In this document: positions 49,272 to 60,831 of the stretch, piece by piece
Numbering within the stretch: position 1 is the first letter of the stretch
Layout of the letters: each line of letters starts with the position of its first letter
Source: Valencia hispanica
Lineage: Eukaryota > Chordata > Actinopteri > Cyprinodontiformes > Valenciidae
Length of the DNA: 64,000 bases
Direction: 5' to 3'
NCBI GenBank assembly: GCA_963556495.2
Contig: OY747715.1
Span: 1,681,739 to 1,745,738 of the forward strand
Position numbers and translations under genes: made by a program
Notes under the pieces: model-generated
Told to the model about the DNA's origin: nothing
Seen by the model: the letters and a program-made list of their open reading frames with translations, nothing else
The model's database searches: none

Positions 49272-52200
49272 CTGGAGACAGACAGGCGCAGTGAGCATGT
49301 GCAGACCGACGGGGGCGCTGTGACGCGGCCGCCGGGGGACTCACCTCCCGTCTCGCAGTACTTGTTGTGGCGCCTGAAGAAGTAGGCGGCGGCGGCGCAG
49401 CAGCTGACGTTGAACAGGAAGAGGCGGGCCTTCCACAGGAAGGATGTTTTCTCCTGAGCCAGAAACAGAGAAGAAAGCGAGAGGTGAAGATGGTTCCCCA
49501 CCCGTTCTACTGCTCCAGAACCGTTTATCAGCGACCGATCCGATCCCTTCAGGTCCGTTCCATCTGTGATCAGGAGTTGAGCCCTTTCTAAGTTATTTTA
49601 ACACACAAGCTACTAAAACACACGTTTTGTGGTGGTGTACTTTACGTTTTGGGAACTCCTTGTGTTTCACACAGCTTTTCTTGGGGTGGTAAGGTCTCGC
49701 TAGCTCAGTTAGCTTAGCTTCATTGCGGCTATGGCTACTCTTCTCTCTCCTGTCTCCAACTCTTCTCTTCTCTCTTGCTCTCTCTGTCAGATGTTTAGTT
49801 ACTTCCCTGCCTCCTTTAGTGATAATGGTAACTGTAATAAATGTAATATTTTTGTAGCTTTGGAGGCGAGGGTATCAGAATTAGAAGCACGGCTCCGCGC
49901 TGTTGAAAAACCAGCAGATAGCCGAAGCCCATTAGCCAGCGCGGAGCCAACAAGGATAGAACCCCCTAGCTGTCCTCCGGTAGAGCCCGCGCAGCCGGGA
50001 CCTCAGGCCGGCTGGGTGACGGTACGTAGGAAGCATAGTTCTAGGACCCAGCCCACGGGCCACCACCAACCGGTCCACGTTTCTAACAGATTTTCCCCGC
50101 TCAGCGACACACCCGCTGAGAAGCCGACCCTGATAATTGGCAGCTCCATAGTCAGAAACGTGGCATTAGAGACACCATTGACCATAGCCAAATGTTTGCC
50201 AGGGGCCAGAACGGGCGACATCAAATCCTACCTGAAACTGCTGGCTAAAGATAAGCGTAAATACAGTAAGATTGTTATTCACGCTGGCGGTAATGACACC
50301 CGGTTACGCCAATCGGAGGTCACTAAAATTAGTGTTGCTTCGGTGTGTAAGTTTGCCAAAACAATGTCAGACTCGGTAATCTTTTCTGGTCCCCTGCCTG
50401 ATCGGACCAGTGACGACATGTTTAGCCGCATGCTGTCATTCCATCAATGGTTGTCTAGGTGGTGTCCTGCAAACGATGTGGGCTACATTGATAACTGGAG
50501 AACATTTTGGGGAAAACATGGTCTGATCCGGAAAGACGGCATCCATCCCACTTTGGATGGAGCAGCTCTTCTTTCTAGGAATATGGCCGAATTTATTAAT
50601 CCTCCAAAACACTGACAACCCAGGGTCCAGACCAGGAAGCAGAGTCGTAGTTTAACCCACCTCTCTGCTGCTTCTGTACTGTTACCCACCCATTACCCTA
50701 TAGAAACAGTGTCTTGCCCACGGCCAAAATTAAATGGATTAAAAGTTAACCTAACAAGAGCAAATCATGAAAATCTCAAAGATAAATACGGGTTTGACTA
50801 AACAAAACAAATGTGATTTATTGAACATAAAATCTCTCTCTTCAAAGACTTTGTTAGTTAATGACCTGATGTGTGATAATCAAATTGATTTATTTTGTCT
50901 CACAGAAACTTGGCTGCAGCAGGAGGATTATATCAGTATAAATGAATCAACTCAAGTGGGGGTTAGAGTCAAGGTCAGCAGGGGTCAGGTTACCTCTGGA
51001 CTGATGGAGTCCCTTTTGATGACGTACCACAGCCTGCAGGTGATGAGCATGTGCAGCAGCGAGCAGGCGATGAAGACGATGAAGCCGTATTTATGGACCT
51101 CTGCAACAAAGAAGCAGGTCAGCCTCAGAGCAGCGGCAGCTGTGACCCTCAGAGATGCTGAGGACCGGACTCACTGTAGGCTTCAATGGAGGCAACGTAG
51201 GTGAGCAGCACCAGGCCCGTGTTCTCGGCAAGGCTGCAGACCAGAGCCAGGCCGCTCAGCAGCAGCTCCGGCAGCCTGGCGGCGAAGAGGCCACGGTAGA
51301 GGTTGAAGTAAGCCACGGTCACCAGGTAGCGCGGCGCAGAGTGCAGCCCGATGCAGCTACGCCAGATGTAGAGCTCTGGAGCGCGGCTGATGGCGGAGCT
51401 GATGGATGGCAGGTAGTTGGACACCTGGACAGATAGAGACAAGAAGGAAGAATAACACGGCTGGTCTGGGTGACACCAGCCTGGTACCTGGTACTGTTCT
51501 GACCCAATCCGCTCTGCTGGATGGGTTCAGTTCAGACCTAGATGGACGATTCTTCTGTTGAAGGTCAGACTGCAGCTTCTCAATCAGATTTAAGTCTGAA
51601 CTTTGACCAGGCCACTGCAAAACCTATCTGGTTTGTATTATCCATTCAGGATAAATAAACAGAGAAGGGGGATTCTAACCTGCTGCTGCCTCTGAGCAAG
51701 GCTGAACTCAGACTGTTTACTGGCTGGAAAGCTTTGGATCTTGGTTCTGCTGCAGAACCCGACTGAGCTTCAGCTTAAGGTCCAAACCGATGGTCGGACC
51801 TTCTCCTTCAGGAGCAGAACTGAAGGTTCCATCAGCTGAAGGAAGTCCTGAAGCAGGAAAGCAGCCCAGACCATCACTCTACCAACACCATGCAGGTTCT
51901 GCTTCTGAAATGCTGGGTTAGCTGTTCAACAGGTATAAAAAGACCAGAACCTTCCAGAAAGGTCCACTTTGGTCTCTTCAGTCCACAGAATATTTTCGCA
52001 GAAGTCTTGAGGATCCATCAGAATGTTTTCTAGTAAATTTGAGACCGTCTTTGTGTTCTTCTGGGTCAGCATCGGTTCTGGACCTGGAACTCCCCCATGG
52101 AGCCCATTTTCTCTCTTCCGTATAATTGAATCATGACCTCTGACCTTAGCTGAGCCAGTGAGCCCTGCAGAACTCTAGATGTTGTTCTGGGTTTTACTGG

Positions 52201-52827
52201 ACCTCCTGGATAAGTCGTTGATGAGCGCCTGGAGGAATTCTGGAAGGTTCTCCTCTGGTCCAGGTGTGGAACCTGGTTCTCACTGAGGTTCTCTGGCGTC
52301 CAGAACCTTAGATGTGGTTCTGAAACCTTCTCCAGACTGATGGTCGTTTGTTTCTCATCTGTTCTTGAAGTCCTTTGGATCGGGTCAGAATGTTCTGCTG
52401 TTTTAGAACCTTTAGCCTGCTTCCTGCTCTCAGACCGGTTCTGGTTCTGTGGTTCTTGATTCTACGGGTCGGGCAGTGAAGGTCCAGGTTGGCTGGCAGA
52501 TCAGAAAATGTGTTATTTTTTCTCAGATTATATTTTGTCAGATAAAAACAAAAGTAATCAGGGTGCCGATACTTTGATAACTGAATATAATCTCATAATC
52601 TGGGAATCTTTCTGTCTGAACCCAGGCCCGGTTCTGACCCGCTTGTCGCTCAGCCTCACCTGACAGTGGGTGTAGGTGGAGTCCTCGTAGTGGTAGAGCA
52701 GCGAGGTGAAGAGGCAGACCAGCAGGCCCGTCAGAGGCAGCAGAACCGTTGCCACCACGAAGATGGGGAAGGGAACCCGGATTAGAGGCCGTTCCCGGTC
52801 CAGATTGCTCAGCAGGCCCTGGCGCAT
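49141..52827 (-). CDS. pgap2: pgap2: post-GPI attachment to proteins 2, 5 coding exons
   Basis: Golgi multi-pass membrane protein required for fatty-acid remodelling of GPI anchors (reacylation step), of the Frag1/DRAM/Sfk1 family. Joined exons (minus strand) 52827-52660, 51424-51175, 51100-50994, 49453-49345 and 49271-49141 total 765 nt: 254 aa plus stop, the same length as the main human isoform. Hydrophobic segments: [20 protein letters not shown] (TM1, about 20-42), YLVTVAYFN and [20 protein letters not shown] in exon 2, [17 protein letters not shown] in exon 3, [15 protein letters not shown] in exon 4, [18 protein letters not shown] in exon 5. Diagnostic strings: [18 protein letters not shown]-type and HNKYCE. 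The ATG lies just behind an acceptor-like CATCCAG, so the leader is spliced; a GC-richer zone at 57660-57800 could be its promoter. Introns are occupied by LINE and Tc1 remnants. Confidence 0.97.
49345..49453 (-). CDS. pgap2: pgap2 coding exon 4
   Basis: Residues 176-211 plus one base of codon 212: [18 protein letters not shown] and [14 protein letters not shown]. Acceptor GGCTCAG, donor GGAG|GTGAGT. Confidence 0.96.
49731..50615 (+). CDS. LINE ORF1, esterase (SGNH-hydrolase) type, open
   Basis: 294-codon uninterrupted frame in the pgap2 intron, antisense to the gene. N-terminus has a Cys pair (CNKC, about 36-39) then a short coiled coil ([18 protein letters not shown], about 43-60). The C-terminal half shows SGNH-hydrolase signatures: [10 protein letters not shown] (Ser block), [10 protein letters not shown] (GxND block) and [10 protein letters not shown] (DxxH block). 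ORF1 proteins with coiled coil plus esterase are known in CR1/L2-group LINEs, and the following frame is an L2-type endonuclease start, so this is element-borne and not a host gene. The element's 5' UTR probably begins near 49570-49690. Confidence 0.85.
   Translation: MATLLSPVSNSSLLSCSLCQMFSYFPASFSDNGNCNKCNIFVALEARVSELEARLRAVEKPADSRSPLASAEPTRIEPPSCPPVEPAQPGPQAGWVTVRRKHSSRTQPTGHHQPVHVSNRFSPLSDTPAEKPTLIIGSSIVRNVALETPLTIAKCLPGARTGDIKSYLKLLAKDKRKYSKIVIHAGGNDTRLRQSEVTKISVASVCKFAKTMSDSVIFSGPLPDRTSDDMFSRMLSFHQWLSRWCPANDVGYIDNWRTFWGKHGLIRKDGIHPTLDGAALLSRNMAEFINPPKH
50767..50957 (+). pseudogene. LINE ORF2 start (endonuclease), 3'-truncated
   Basis: [20 protein letters not shown] and [18 protein letters not shown] are the first motifs of an L2/CR1-type apurinic endonuclease domain. 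Element similarity stops near 50957, after which pgap2 intron sequence and the exon 3 donor follow. More than 90% of ORF2, including reverse transcriptase, is absent. Confidence 0.8.
50994..51100 (-). CDS. pgap2: pgap2 coding exon 3
   Basis: Residues 140-175: [20 protein letters not shown] and [13 protein letters not shown]. Acceptor GTTGCAG, donor AGAG|GTAACC. The LINE insertion in the next intron starts only about 37 bp beyond the donor. Confidence 0.95.
51175..51424 (-). CDS. pgap2: pgap2 coding exon 2
   Basis: Residues 57-139 plus one base of codon 140: [37 protein letters not shown] and [19 protein letters not shown]. Acceptor GTCCAG, donor CTACA|GTGAGT. Confidence 0.97.
51540..52440 (-). 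pseudogene. Decayed Tc1-like transposon in pgap2 intron 1
   Basis: On the minus strand, CAGTGGCCTGGTCAAAGTTC and TTAAATCTGATTGAGAAGCT correspond to the QSPDLNPIE region. Further on (plus-strand phrases TTTGGTCTCTTCAGTCCACA, GAATATTTTCGCAGAAGTCT, TGTTGTTCTGGGTTTTACTG, TTCTCCAGACTGATGG) the remainder of a Tc1 transposase is recognisable but riddled with indels. No intact frame. Confidence 0.75.
52660..52827 (-). CDS. pgap2: pgap2 coding exon 1
   Basis: Residues 1-56, [20 protein letters not shown] through TYTHCQ, containing TM1. Donor TCAG|GTGAGG, phase 0. The other overlapping minus frame is a shadow. Confidence 0.93.
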
Positions 52828-52859
52828 TCTGGATGAAACACACAGAGAAAAGATCCATA

Positions 52860-54043
52860 ACCTGGTTCTAACACGGGTTCTACAGACTCGCCCTGACCGA
52901 CCGGATCGCTCGGAGCATCTTGGTTCCGCTCAGAGTTCTCCAGATTTTGTAGAACAGAGCGGCCTGCAGGGGGCAGCACTGATTACATCAGAGGGCATCA
53001 CCAGAACCAGAAGTAGTCAGGAACGGTCGGATCCGCTCCACATGAGGCTGGTACCGTTCTGATGGAATTGGCTCACCGTGGGATCATTAGGTTGTGATCC
53101 AGACGTTACTGAACCTCAGCCATTCTAACTGGGACCGGAGTGTGACCCAAACAACAAGCCATGGGTCTTCAGAACCAGAACCAGGAAAAAGGTGGTATTG
53201 GGTCTGCAAGGTTCAGCTATTCTTGAACCAGATTGATGGTCCTGCTGGTTGGATGGGATGTGTAGCTGCGGCGCCGTCTCAACATGTGTTTAGAGTCTGC
53301 GGCGACCAGAACTGACCCGTTTCCAGCAGTACCACCCTGCATGTCTGACGGTCCTGGATCAGAACCCCGGGAACGTCCTACAGCAAGACCTAACACCAGC
53401 TATGACCCGGTACCGATCAGACAGAACTCCAGGTCCAGTCCCAGACCTTAGGGGGGGAGCCACCCTCTTCTGACTGGATCTTCAGAACAGGGCAGGGCAA
53501 TGTAGAGAAAGAGCAAATCGATAAAAGGTCATTTTGAACGATATTGATAATTATTGATTGATTTTAAAAAATGTAGAAAACGTATTTCAAGTCCATTCCT
53601 GGTCATTTTCTGATTTAATTATTTTCTTTAATGAACTAATTTTAATTAATGATTTAATTCAGCATTTTGTTCAAACATCTTTTTTTTCCATAACTGAAAG
53701 TTTGTAAGAAACAAAAACAAATCATGTTAAGAGACCTGAGTGACATCAGCAAATACAAAGAAAAGTAATATTAACCATTATATTAAATTTTTTTATATTA
53801 TGTTAGTAATTTAAATTGAAGGCTTATCTTGATGCTTTTGTTTTATCTTTTAAACATTTTATGACGCTTGATTACATTAACGGCTCAGACTTTTGGTTTA
53901 GTTTGTGTGTAAGATAAAGCTTACGAACGCAACATAGAGCCCTCGTCTGTGATTGGTCAGCCTCAGATCATCACCAGAGCGGTGCTCTATAGTCGATGTA
54001 ATTAGTAGTCAATGCAGATTTTGGCCACTAGATGCTTTATATA
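52860..54043. other. Upstream of pgap2, no gene recognised
   Basis: 53480-53900 is AT-rich and contains AGGGCAGGGCAATGTAGAGA and AAATCGATAAAAGGTCATTT, phrases of a common fish interspersed repeat whose ends I could not place. A pgap2 leader exon may lie here or further upstream. Confidence 0.35.
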
Positions 54044-55609
54044 CAGTGGCTTGCAAAAGTATTCGGCCCCCTTGAACTTTTCCACATTTTGTCACATTAC
54101 AGCCACAAACATGAATCAGTTTTATTGGAATTCCAGGTGAAAGACCAAAACAAAGTGGTGTACACGTGAGAAGTGGAACGAAAATCATACATGATTCCAA
54201 ACATTTTTTACAAATAAATAAGTGAAAAGTGGGGTGTGTGTAATTATTCAGCCCCTTTGGTCTGAGTGCAGTCAGTTGCCCATAGACATTGTCTGATGAG
54301 TGCTAATGACTAAATAGAGGCACCTGTGTGTAATCTAATGTCAGTACAAATACAGCTGCCCTGTGACGGCCTCAGAGGTTGTCTAAGAGAATGTTGGGAG
54401 CAACAACACCATGAAGTCCAAAGAACACACCAGACAGGTCAGGGATAAAGTTATTGAGAAATTTAAAGCAGGCTTAGGCTACAAAAAGATTTCCCAAGCC
54501 TTGAACATCCCACGGAGCGCTGTTCAAGCGATCATTCAGAAATGGAAGGAGTATGGCACAACTGTAAACCTACCAAGACAAGGCCGTCCACCTAAACTCA
54601 CAGGCCGAACAAGGAGAGCGCTGATCAGAAATGCAGCCAAGAGGCCCATGGTGACTCTGGATGAGCTGCAGAGATCTACAGCTCAGGTGGGGGAATCTGT
54701 CCATAGGACAACTATTAGTGGTGCACTGCACAAAGCTGGCCTTTATGGAAGAGTGGCAAGAAGAAAGTCATTGTTAAAAGAAAACCATAAAAAGTCCCGT
54801 TTGCAGTTTGCCACAAGCCATGTGGGGGACACAGCAAACATGTGGAAGAAGGTGCTCTGGTCAGATGAGACCAAAATGCAAAACTAACACTGCACATCAC
54901 TCTGAACACACCATCCCCACTGTCAAATATGGTGGTGGCAGCATCATGCTCTGGGGGTGCTTCTCTTCAGCAGGGACAGGGAAGCTGGTCAGAGTAGATG
55001 GGAAGATGGATGGAGCCAAATACAGGGCAATGTTGGAAGAAAACCTCTTGGAGTCTGCAAAAGACTTGAGACTGGGGCGGAGGTTCACCTTCCAGCAGGA
55101 CAACGACCCTAAACATGAAGCCAGGGCAACAATGGAATGGTTTAAAACAAAACATATCCATGTGTTAGAACGGCCCAGTCAAAGTCCAGATCTAAATCCA
55201 GTCGAGAATCTGTGGCAAGATCTGAAAACTGCTGTTCACAAACGCTGTCCATCTAATCTGACTGAGCTGGAGCTGTTTAGCAAAGAAGAATGGGCAAGAA
55301 TTTCAGTCTGTAGATGTGCAAAGCTGGTAGAGACATACCCTAAAAGACTGGCAGCTGGAAGTGCAGCAAAAGGTGGTTCTACAAAGTATTGACTCAGGGG
55401 GCTGAATAATTACACACACCCCACTTTTCTCTTATTTATTTGTAAAAAATGTTTGGAATCATGTATGATTTTCGTTCCACTTCTCACGTGTACACCACTT
55501 TGTTTTGGTCTTTCACCTGGAATTCCATTAAAACTGATTCATGTTTGTGGTTGTAATGTGACAAAATGTGGAAAAGTTCAAGGGGGCCGAATAATTTTGC
55601 AAGCCACTG
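54044..55609 (+). mobile_element. Tc1-like transposon with about 200-bp terminal inverted repeats
   Basis: Left end CAGTGGCTTGCAAAAGTATT and right end (reverse complement) CAGTGGCTTGCAAAATTATT continue as near-identical inverted repeats for about 200 bp (54044-54255 and 55395-55609), in the IR/DR style. Flanked by TA (54042-54043; a TA follows one extra T at 55611-55612). Length about 1.57 kb, normal for the family. The ends look competent but the transposase is broken. Confidence 0.93.
54411..55392 (+). pseudogene. Tc1-like transposase, broken by an internal deletion and frameshift
   Basis: Frame 1 (54411-54887) has the paired helix-turn-helix DNA-binding domain (VIEKFKAGLGYKKISQALN, GRPPKLTGRTRRAL) and the first catalytic Asp in VLWSDETK, then stops. 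A second frame (to 55392) continues with GGGSIMLWGCFSS, the second Asp in QQDNDPKH and the Glu in QSPDLNPVENLW. Compared with family length, roughly 15-25 codons are missing at the break near 54880. All three DDE residues survive, but on different frames, so this copy cannot make transposase. Confidence 0.9.
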
Positions 55610-55619
55610 TTACAAGACC

Positions 55620-57980
55620 AGTTGATCTAATCTGGTCTTCTGGTGATGTTGAACACCAGGAGGGTTAGAGAACAAACCAGACGCTGTGTTTGTTTGTTTG
55701 TTTCCAGGAGTTTAGACGATTCTATGAGCTGCACTTCTAGTAAAAAGCTTTCCAGCTCAATCTAAACTCCCTCTCTGTCGGCCATTGCTCCTGGAGTGGA
55801 TGTGCGTTTACAAGCTGAAGTAAAATAAACTGCAATGGTAGGCAGACCCACCAGAAAAGGTCTGCGCCCCCTGCTGTCCTGGAGGGGATTTGCTTCGCAC
55901 CAATAGAGAAGTATAAACTAGGCTTTAGTAATGAGGTATTAACTTACCTGATGGGCTTTAATGACAAAGAAAGGAAACGTGTTTTCTATCGATAAGTTAC
56001 ATATTTTTATCATCATCATCGTCCAGCCAGACTTTAGAACGTCTCTGCCGTCACCAGTGTCCTGACCCGGTTCTGCCACTCTCCCAGGCAGAGGGAACTG
56101 AACCTGAGGTTCCCTGGTGAACTTTACCGGGTCCAGAACCGGGACCTGCCGACCGGTTCCGAGCAGCTCTCACATCCATTTTCTTTCTGACGGGTTGATC
56201 CGTGCTCTAACTGTGAACCAGTACCAGCGGTCTAGGCCCACCAGTACCAGTTCTACGCCTACCACGGTGCTGCTCTAACACTCATCAGAACTTACTTCAT
56301 GTGTTCTCCAGAACCTTCGGGTCCGCAGAGGTAAAAACAGAACAAACCAGAACCAGGATTAAATCCGAACAACGGCCCGGTTCTGAGTATATTAAACAAC
56401 TCATCTACCACCGGTTCAAACTTCCAGAATTACCGACCATGTGACTACCAGCCGGTCTGTGATTGGTTGATTGTTCTTTTCTGATTATGTAAACAGACCC
56501 AGAACTTCACTGGTTCTGGTTCTGAAAGAAACAATGTTTGACTTACCTGAAAATCAGCCAAACTAGGGATGTGTATTGGCAATAATCTGGCGATACGATA
56601 GGTATCACGATACAATATATCGCGATACTACGAGTAAGATGATATATCGTGATTTTAAAAACTGAATTTAACTGCAGACGTCTGTAGACGAGTTCTGACC
56701 CGATCCGATGAACTGATTTCGTTCAGACACGGAGGATTTTAACGCAGGAACCATCTGTTGAAGGTCCTTCACAGCAGCTCAATTAGATTTAAATTCGGAC
56801 TTTGACTAGGCCGCTGTATAACCAGTGAGGAGATGCTGGTTTTAAAGTTCTGGAGTCCCAGAACCTTAAAGATGGATCTGTAGTCCTGTCCACTGATAAA
56901 TGCCTCTGACCTTTGACCTCTGCAGATTTCCAGGGAGGTTCCTTTATTTCCATAAGTGTAATTAATCCCAGCTGGCTGATAGTTTAACATGTTTAGTTTT
57001 TCCACCAGGTTGGTCTGGATTATTATTTTTCTTTAGTACATTTTTAAAATGCTTTAAAAACTGATTTCTATATTTCTTGTTATCTTTGTTAAATACTGAA
57101 ATTAATTTAATGATCAGAAATTAATAAATGTTGCAAAAACCAAACAGTGAATACTTTATCACAGCCAAACCAACTGATTTCATGTGTGAATAAATATTAA
57201 TTATGTTTTAAAAATGAGTTAAATTATTGATTTAATTATTACTCTAATATTAATCTAAGATGTTTTTGTTTCTCCAGTATAAATATGGTGGATATTCCAG
57301 TTTAAACTGTGACAATAATCTTAACCCAGAAAACTCACCTGGTTGGATGACGTTTAATGATGTCATCCAATGAAAGTTATGAAATTGATCCTTTCAGTGA
57401 TTTTGGGTCAGAACCTTTCAGTTCTGACTGAGGGACATAAACCAGCCCATAATAGCAGACTCTAACCCCCCTTAAGGGTCCAGATGTTTAGTCCGTCCGA
57501 CGGCCCCGACCCTTGGTCTCACCAGAACTGGTTCTGACTCCTCCAGATGAACAGAACTTAGCCGAACCTGTTGCTAGCCTGATGTTCTGGCTCCAGCTTT
57601 ACCTGTGCAGGTGTGTTAGTGTGCTGACGTCAGCAGCCGACCATCAGTTCTCTGTTTAAACCGGTCTGACCCTCACAGGGGTTCGGTCCGGTCCGGTTCG
57701 GTCAGCTGCTCCGCCTCGCTCCCATTGAAGCCTGTTAGCTCCGCGGCTAAAGCTAGCTCTGAACTCCGGTCCGGTTGGAGTTGCTCAGCGGCTCCTCGGT
57801 AGTTAAACCCTCTCAGGTCCCTCTGATCCGTCCAGAGTCATAGACACGCTTTAAGTTCTACTACGGGTCAAAGGTCAATGGTTCTGATCCAGACAAGCTA
57901 CTCTGCTTTCTGAAGTAAGCTAAATGAACTGACTTCCGGAGATCCTAACCATCCTTCAAAATAAAAGTCTGTAATAAAGT
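55620..57980. other. Spacer with repeat remnants, no gene recognised
   Basis: 56562-56660 (GGGATGTGTATTGGCAATAA, GATACGATAGGTATCACGAT) matches a common fish DNA-element end. 56770-56830 carries a Tc1 remnant (minus, RPSQSPNLNLIE). 57660-57800 is CpG-richer, with GGTCCGGTCCGGTTCGG, and could be a promoter, possibly of pgap2. No exon could be supported. Confidence 0.4.
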
Positions 57981-58020
57981 TTTAAGTTAAAATGACGTTT
58001 TCAGCGTTTGTCTGGGACAG

Positions 58021-59520
58021 GTGTTGTGCCAAAGTAGGTATCCCCGTCAGAATGCTGCTACCCCCTTTGCCTCCCCCTCCCACTTGTCTGTCTCCAAAAG
58101 TCAGGTGAAGAAGCAGCTGGAGAAACTGAACCGGAACAAGGCTGCAGGTCCAGATGGTGTCAGCCCCAGAGTCCTGAAGGCCTGTGCAGAGCAGCTCTGT
58201 GGGATTCTGCAGCACATCTTCAACCTTAGCCTAACTCAGGAGAAGGTTCCAGTGTTGTGGAAGACATCCTGCCTTGTTCCAGTACCAAAGAGAACTCACC
58301 CATCAGTCATCAATGAATATAGACCCGTTGCCCTGACATCCCACATCATGAAGGTCCTGGAGAGACTCCTGTTGGCCCCCCTGAGTAAGCAAACAAGAAC
58401 GTATCTTGACCCGCTGCAGTTTGCTTATCGCCATGGAGACGCCATCATCCACCTGCTTCAACCAACCCACTGTCATCTGGACAAAGCAGGCAGCACTGTG
58501 AGGATCATGTTCTTTGATTTCTCCAGTGCATTTAACACAATTCAGCCTGATTTGCTTTGTCAGAAACTCCTGAAGACACAGGTGGAGCCCTCAACAATCG
58601 CCTGGATCAATGACTACCTGACCAACAGACCACAGTTTGTGAGACTGAAGGATTGTGGGTAAAACCAGGTGGTCAGCAGCACAGGAGCACCACAGGGGAC
58701 CGTACTCTCACCATTCCTTTTCACTCTGTACACCTCAGACTTCCAGTACAAATCAGAGACCTGTCATCTGCAGAAATACTCAGATGTATCAGAGATGGAC
58801 AAGAAGCTGAATCCAGAGAGCTGGTGGACCGCTTTGTGACATGGTGTGGAAACAATCGTCTCACCTTGAATGTGAACAAAACAAAGGAGATGATTGTAGA
58901 TTTCAGAAGAAACAGGGATAAGTCAAACACTGTTTCCATCATGGGAGAAGAAGTGGAGGTGGTTGAGGAGTATAAATACCTCAGAGTTCACCTTGACAAC
59001 AGACTGGACTGGAGACTGAACAGTGAAACCGTCTACAAGAAGGGACAGAGCAGACTGGACTTCTGGAGGAAGCTTAGGTCCTTCAAGGTTTGCAGCAAGA
59101 TGCTGCAGATCTTCTACAAGTCGGTTGTGGAGAGTGTAATCTCTTCAGCCGTCATCTGTTGGGGTAGCAGCATCAGAACCAAGGACTTAAAAAGGCTCAA
59201 CAACCTGATAAAGAAGGCTGGTTCTGTTCTTGGGACAACTGTGGAACATCTGGAGATGATGATGCAAAGAAGGATTCTTCATAAAATAAAAAAAATGATG
59301 GACAACCCTGAGCATCCTCTTCATGAGACAGTCATACAACAACAGAGCGTCTTCAGTCAGAGGCGTCTTCAGTTTCGCTGCAATACAGACCGCTACAGGA
59401 AATCCTTCCTGCCCACAGCAATCATCATCTACAACAACTCCTTAAAGAATTAATTATATGAGCTATACCAACACTTCATTTCCCTCTGGGATCAATAAAG
59501 TATTTTTGAATTTGAATTGA
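58021..59520 (+). pseudogene. LINE reverse transcriptase (jockey/CR1-group), disrupted
   Basis: 58021-58662 encodes KLNRNKAAGPDGVSPRVLKA, EYRPVALTSHIMKVLERLLL, FDFSSAFNTIQ and ends at a TAA. GAPQGTVLSPFLFTLYTSDF then continues in the same frame. At about 58778 the text runs QKYSD and jumps to the next conserved block with a frameshift, removing the second Asp of the catalytic YxDD motif. 58785-59453 continues in another frame (DGQEAESRELVDRFVTWCGN, KTKEMIVDFRRN, EYKYLRVHLDNRLDW ...). The 3' end has AATAAAG and an ATTTGAATTGAATTTG tail (to 59525). Truncated before the endonuclease. Confidence 0.88.
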
Positions 59521-59525
59521 ATTTG

Positions 59526-60500
59526 TATCCCCTGACGCGGGATCGCGCACTCACTCTCTAAAGCGGCGTCTGCTTTCCTCCGCTGTATTACTCAAACAGC
59601 AAGCAAACAACTTACTGCTTTAGCGTTTAGCTGAGTGTGACAGTGTTTTTTTAATCTCATTACATGTGTCAATATTTAACTAAAATCAAGTCCACGTTGT
59701 ATTAACGTTTTCGAGCGTTCCTGTCTCGATGCGACGCGAGACGTAGGCCTGTGCTCCACACACTGTGCAGATAATCTCGAGTTATTTTTCACATTCTGTT
59801 CGGCTCAGTTAATTCATAAATAATTTTAGTGTCTTTCACAGTCTCTACCGAGGCAGGGGATGGGTTAAATCTACATGACTGACGCGTTGTCAGCTTTAAA
59901 CAGTTAACTTCCTCTGTCAAATTCATCTTGTTATTGACTCACAGCCCATTTTCATCGTCGCCACTTACACATAAATGACCATTTACACATCACCATGACA
60001 ACCAGGTAACAACAAAATGGCAATCAAGTGATCGATATGCCCCAAAAATATTTATTTATGGCTCCTACAGTATACAAGCAAATGCATTACATTATTTTCT
60101 GCTTTCAGACTGTGGACCCGTTAGAAAATCCAACGTCAAAGAATTTCCTTCATATTATCCACTTTACTAGGAAGGTAGGCCCTATATAACATAACACTGT
60201 CGTGTATGCTCACCTTGAAGCTCACTGTATTCTTACATATCACGTGTTTTACTAGGGAAACATGTCGTGCTGGATGGTTTTATGTTTTGCTTTTCAATTA
60301 ATGAAACTAAAAACATAAATTTAATGGCAGATCAGTGCTTTTATTTTAAGATTTTTGAATACTTGTTTTTTTTTTCAGTCTGCCATAAAATGTATCCCAC
60401 TGGTAACTTTTTTATTCCTTTATACCTTTAAAGTCTTTGTCATCCCTTTCTTAGGTAACAGTTTAATAACAGCAACCTTGAATTCCTGTGGTACATATTC
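59526..60500. other. No gene recognised
   Basis: Unremarkable AT-rich spacer. GACGCGGGATCGCGCACTC at about 59534 begins a CpG-richer patch of 60 bp. Confidence 0.35.
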
Positions 60501-60505
60501 ATACG

Positions 60506-60667
60506 GTGGCTAACGGTGGCTAGCAGTGGCTAACGGTGGCTAGCGGTGGCTAACGGTGGCTAACGGTGGCTAGCAGTGGCTAACGGTGGCTAACGGTGGC
60601 TAGCAGTGGCTAACGGTGGCTAACGGTGGCTAGCAGTGGTTAACGGTGGCTAACGGTGGCTAGCAGC
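60506..60667. repeat. 10-bp tandem repeat (GTGGCTAACG / GTGGCTAGCA)
   Basis: Sixteen units alternating GGTGGCTAAC, GGTGGCTAGC and AGTGGCTAAC, with a three-unit higher-order pattern (AGTGGC, GGTGGC, GGTGGC). Lies 165 bp upstream of the THAP-like start. Confidence 0.93.
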
Positions 60668-60831
60668 TTGCCGCCATAGACTGCTTTCCCCCCCTGCTTG
60701 CTCCGGGGAAGGCCTTCAGCCTGGGACTCACGTTAAGACTTTGGCCGTTTACTTTCTCTGAACTTTAACATCAGTTGTATCCACAAACTTTATTAGTGTT
60801 TAGATATAAATCGTGCACTTATTGGACAAAG

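Noticed and set aside
49731..50615. Possible host esterase gene
   Set aside because: Followed directly by an L2-type ORF2 start and typical of CR1/L2 ORF1, so assigned to a LINE.
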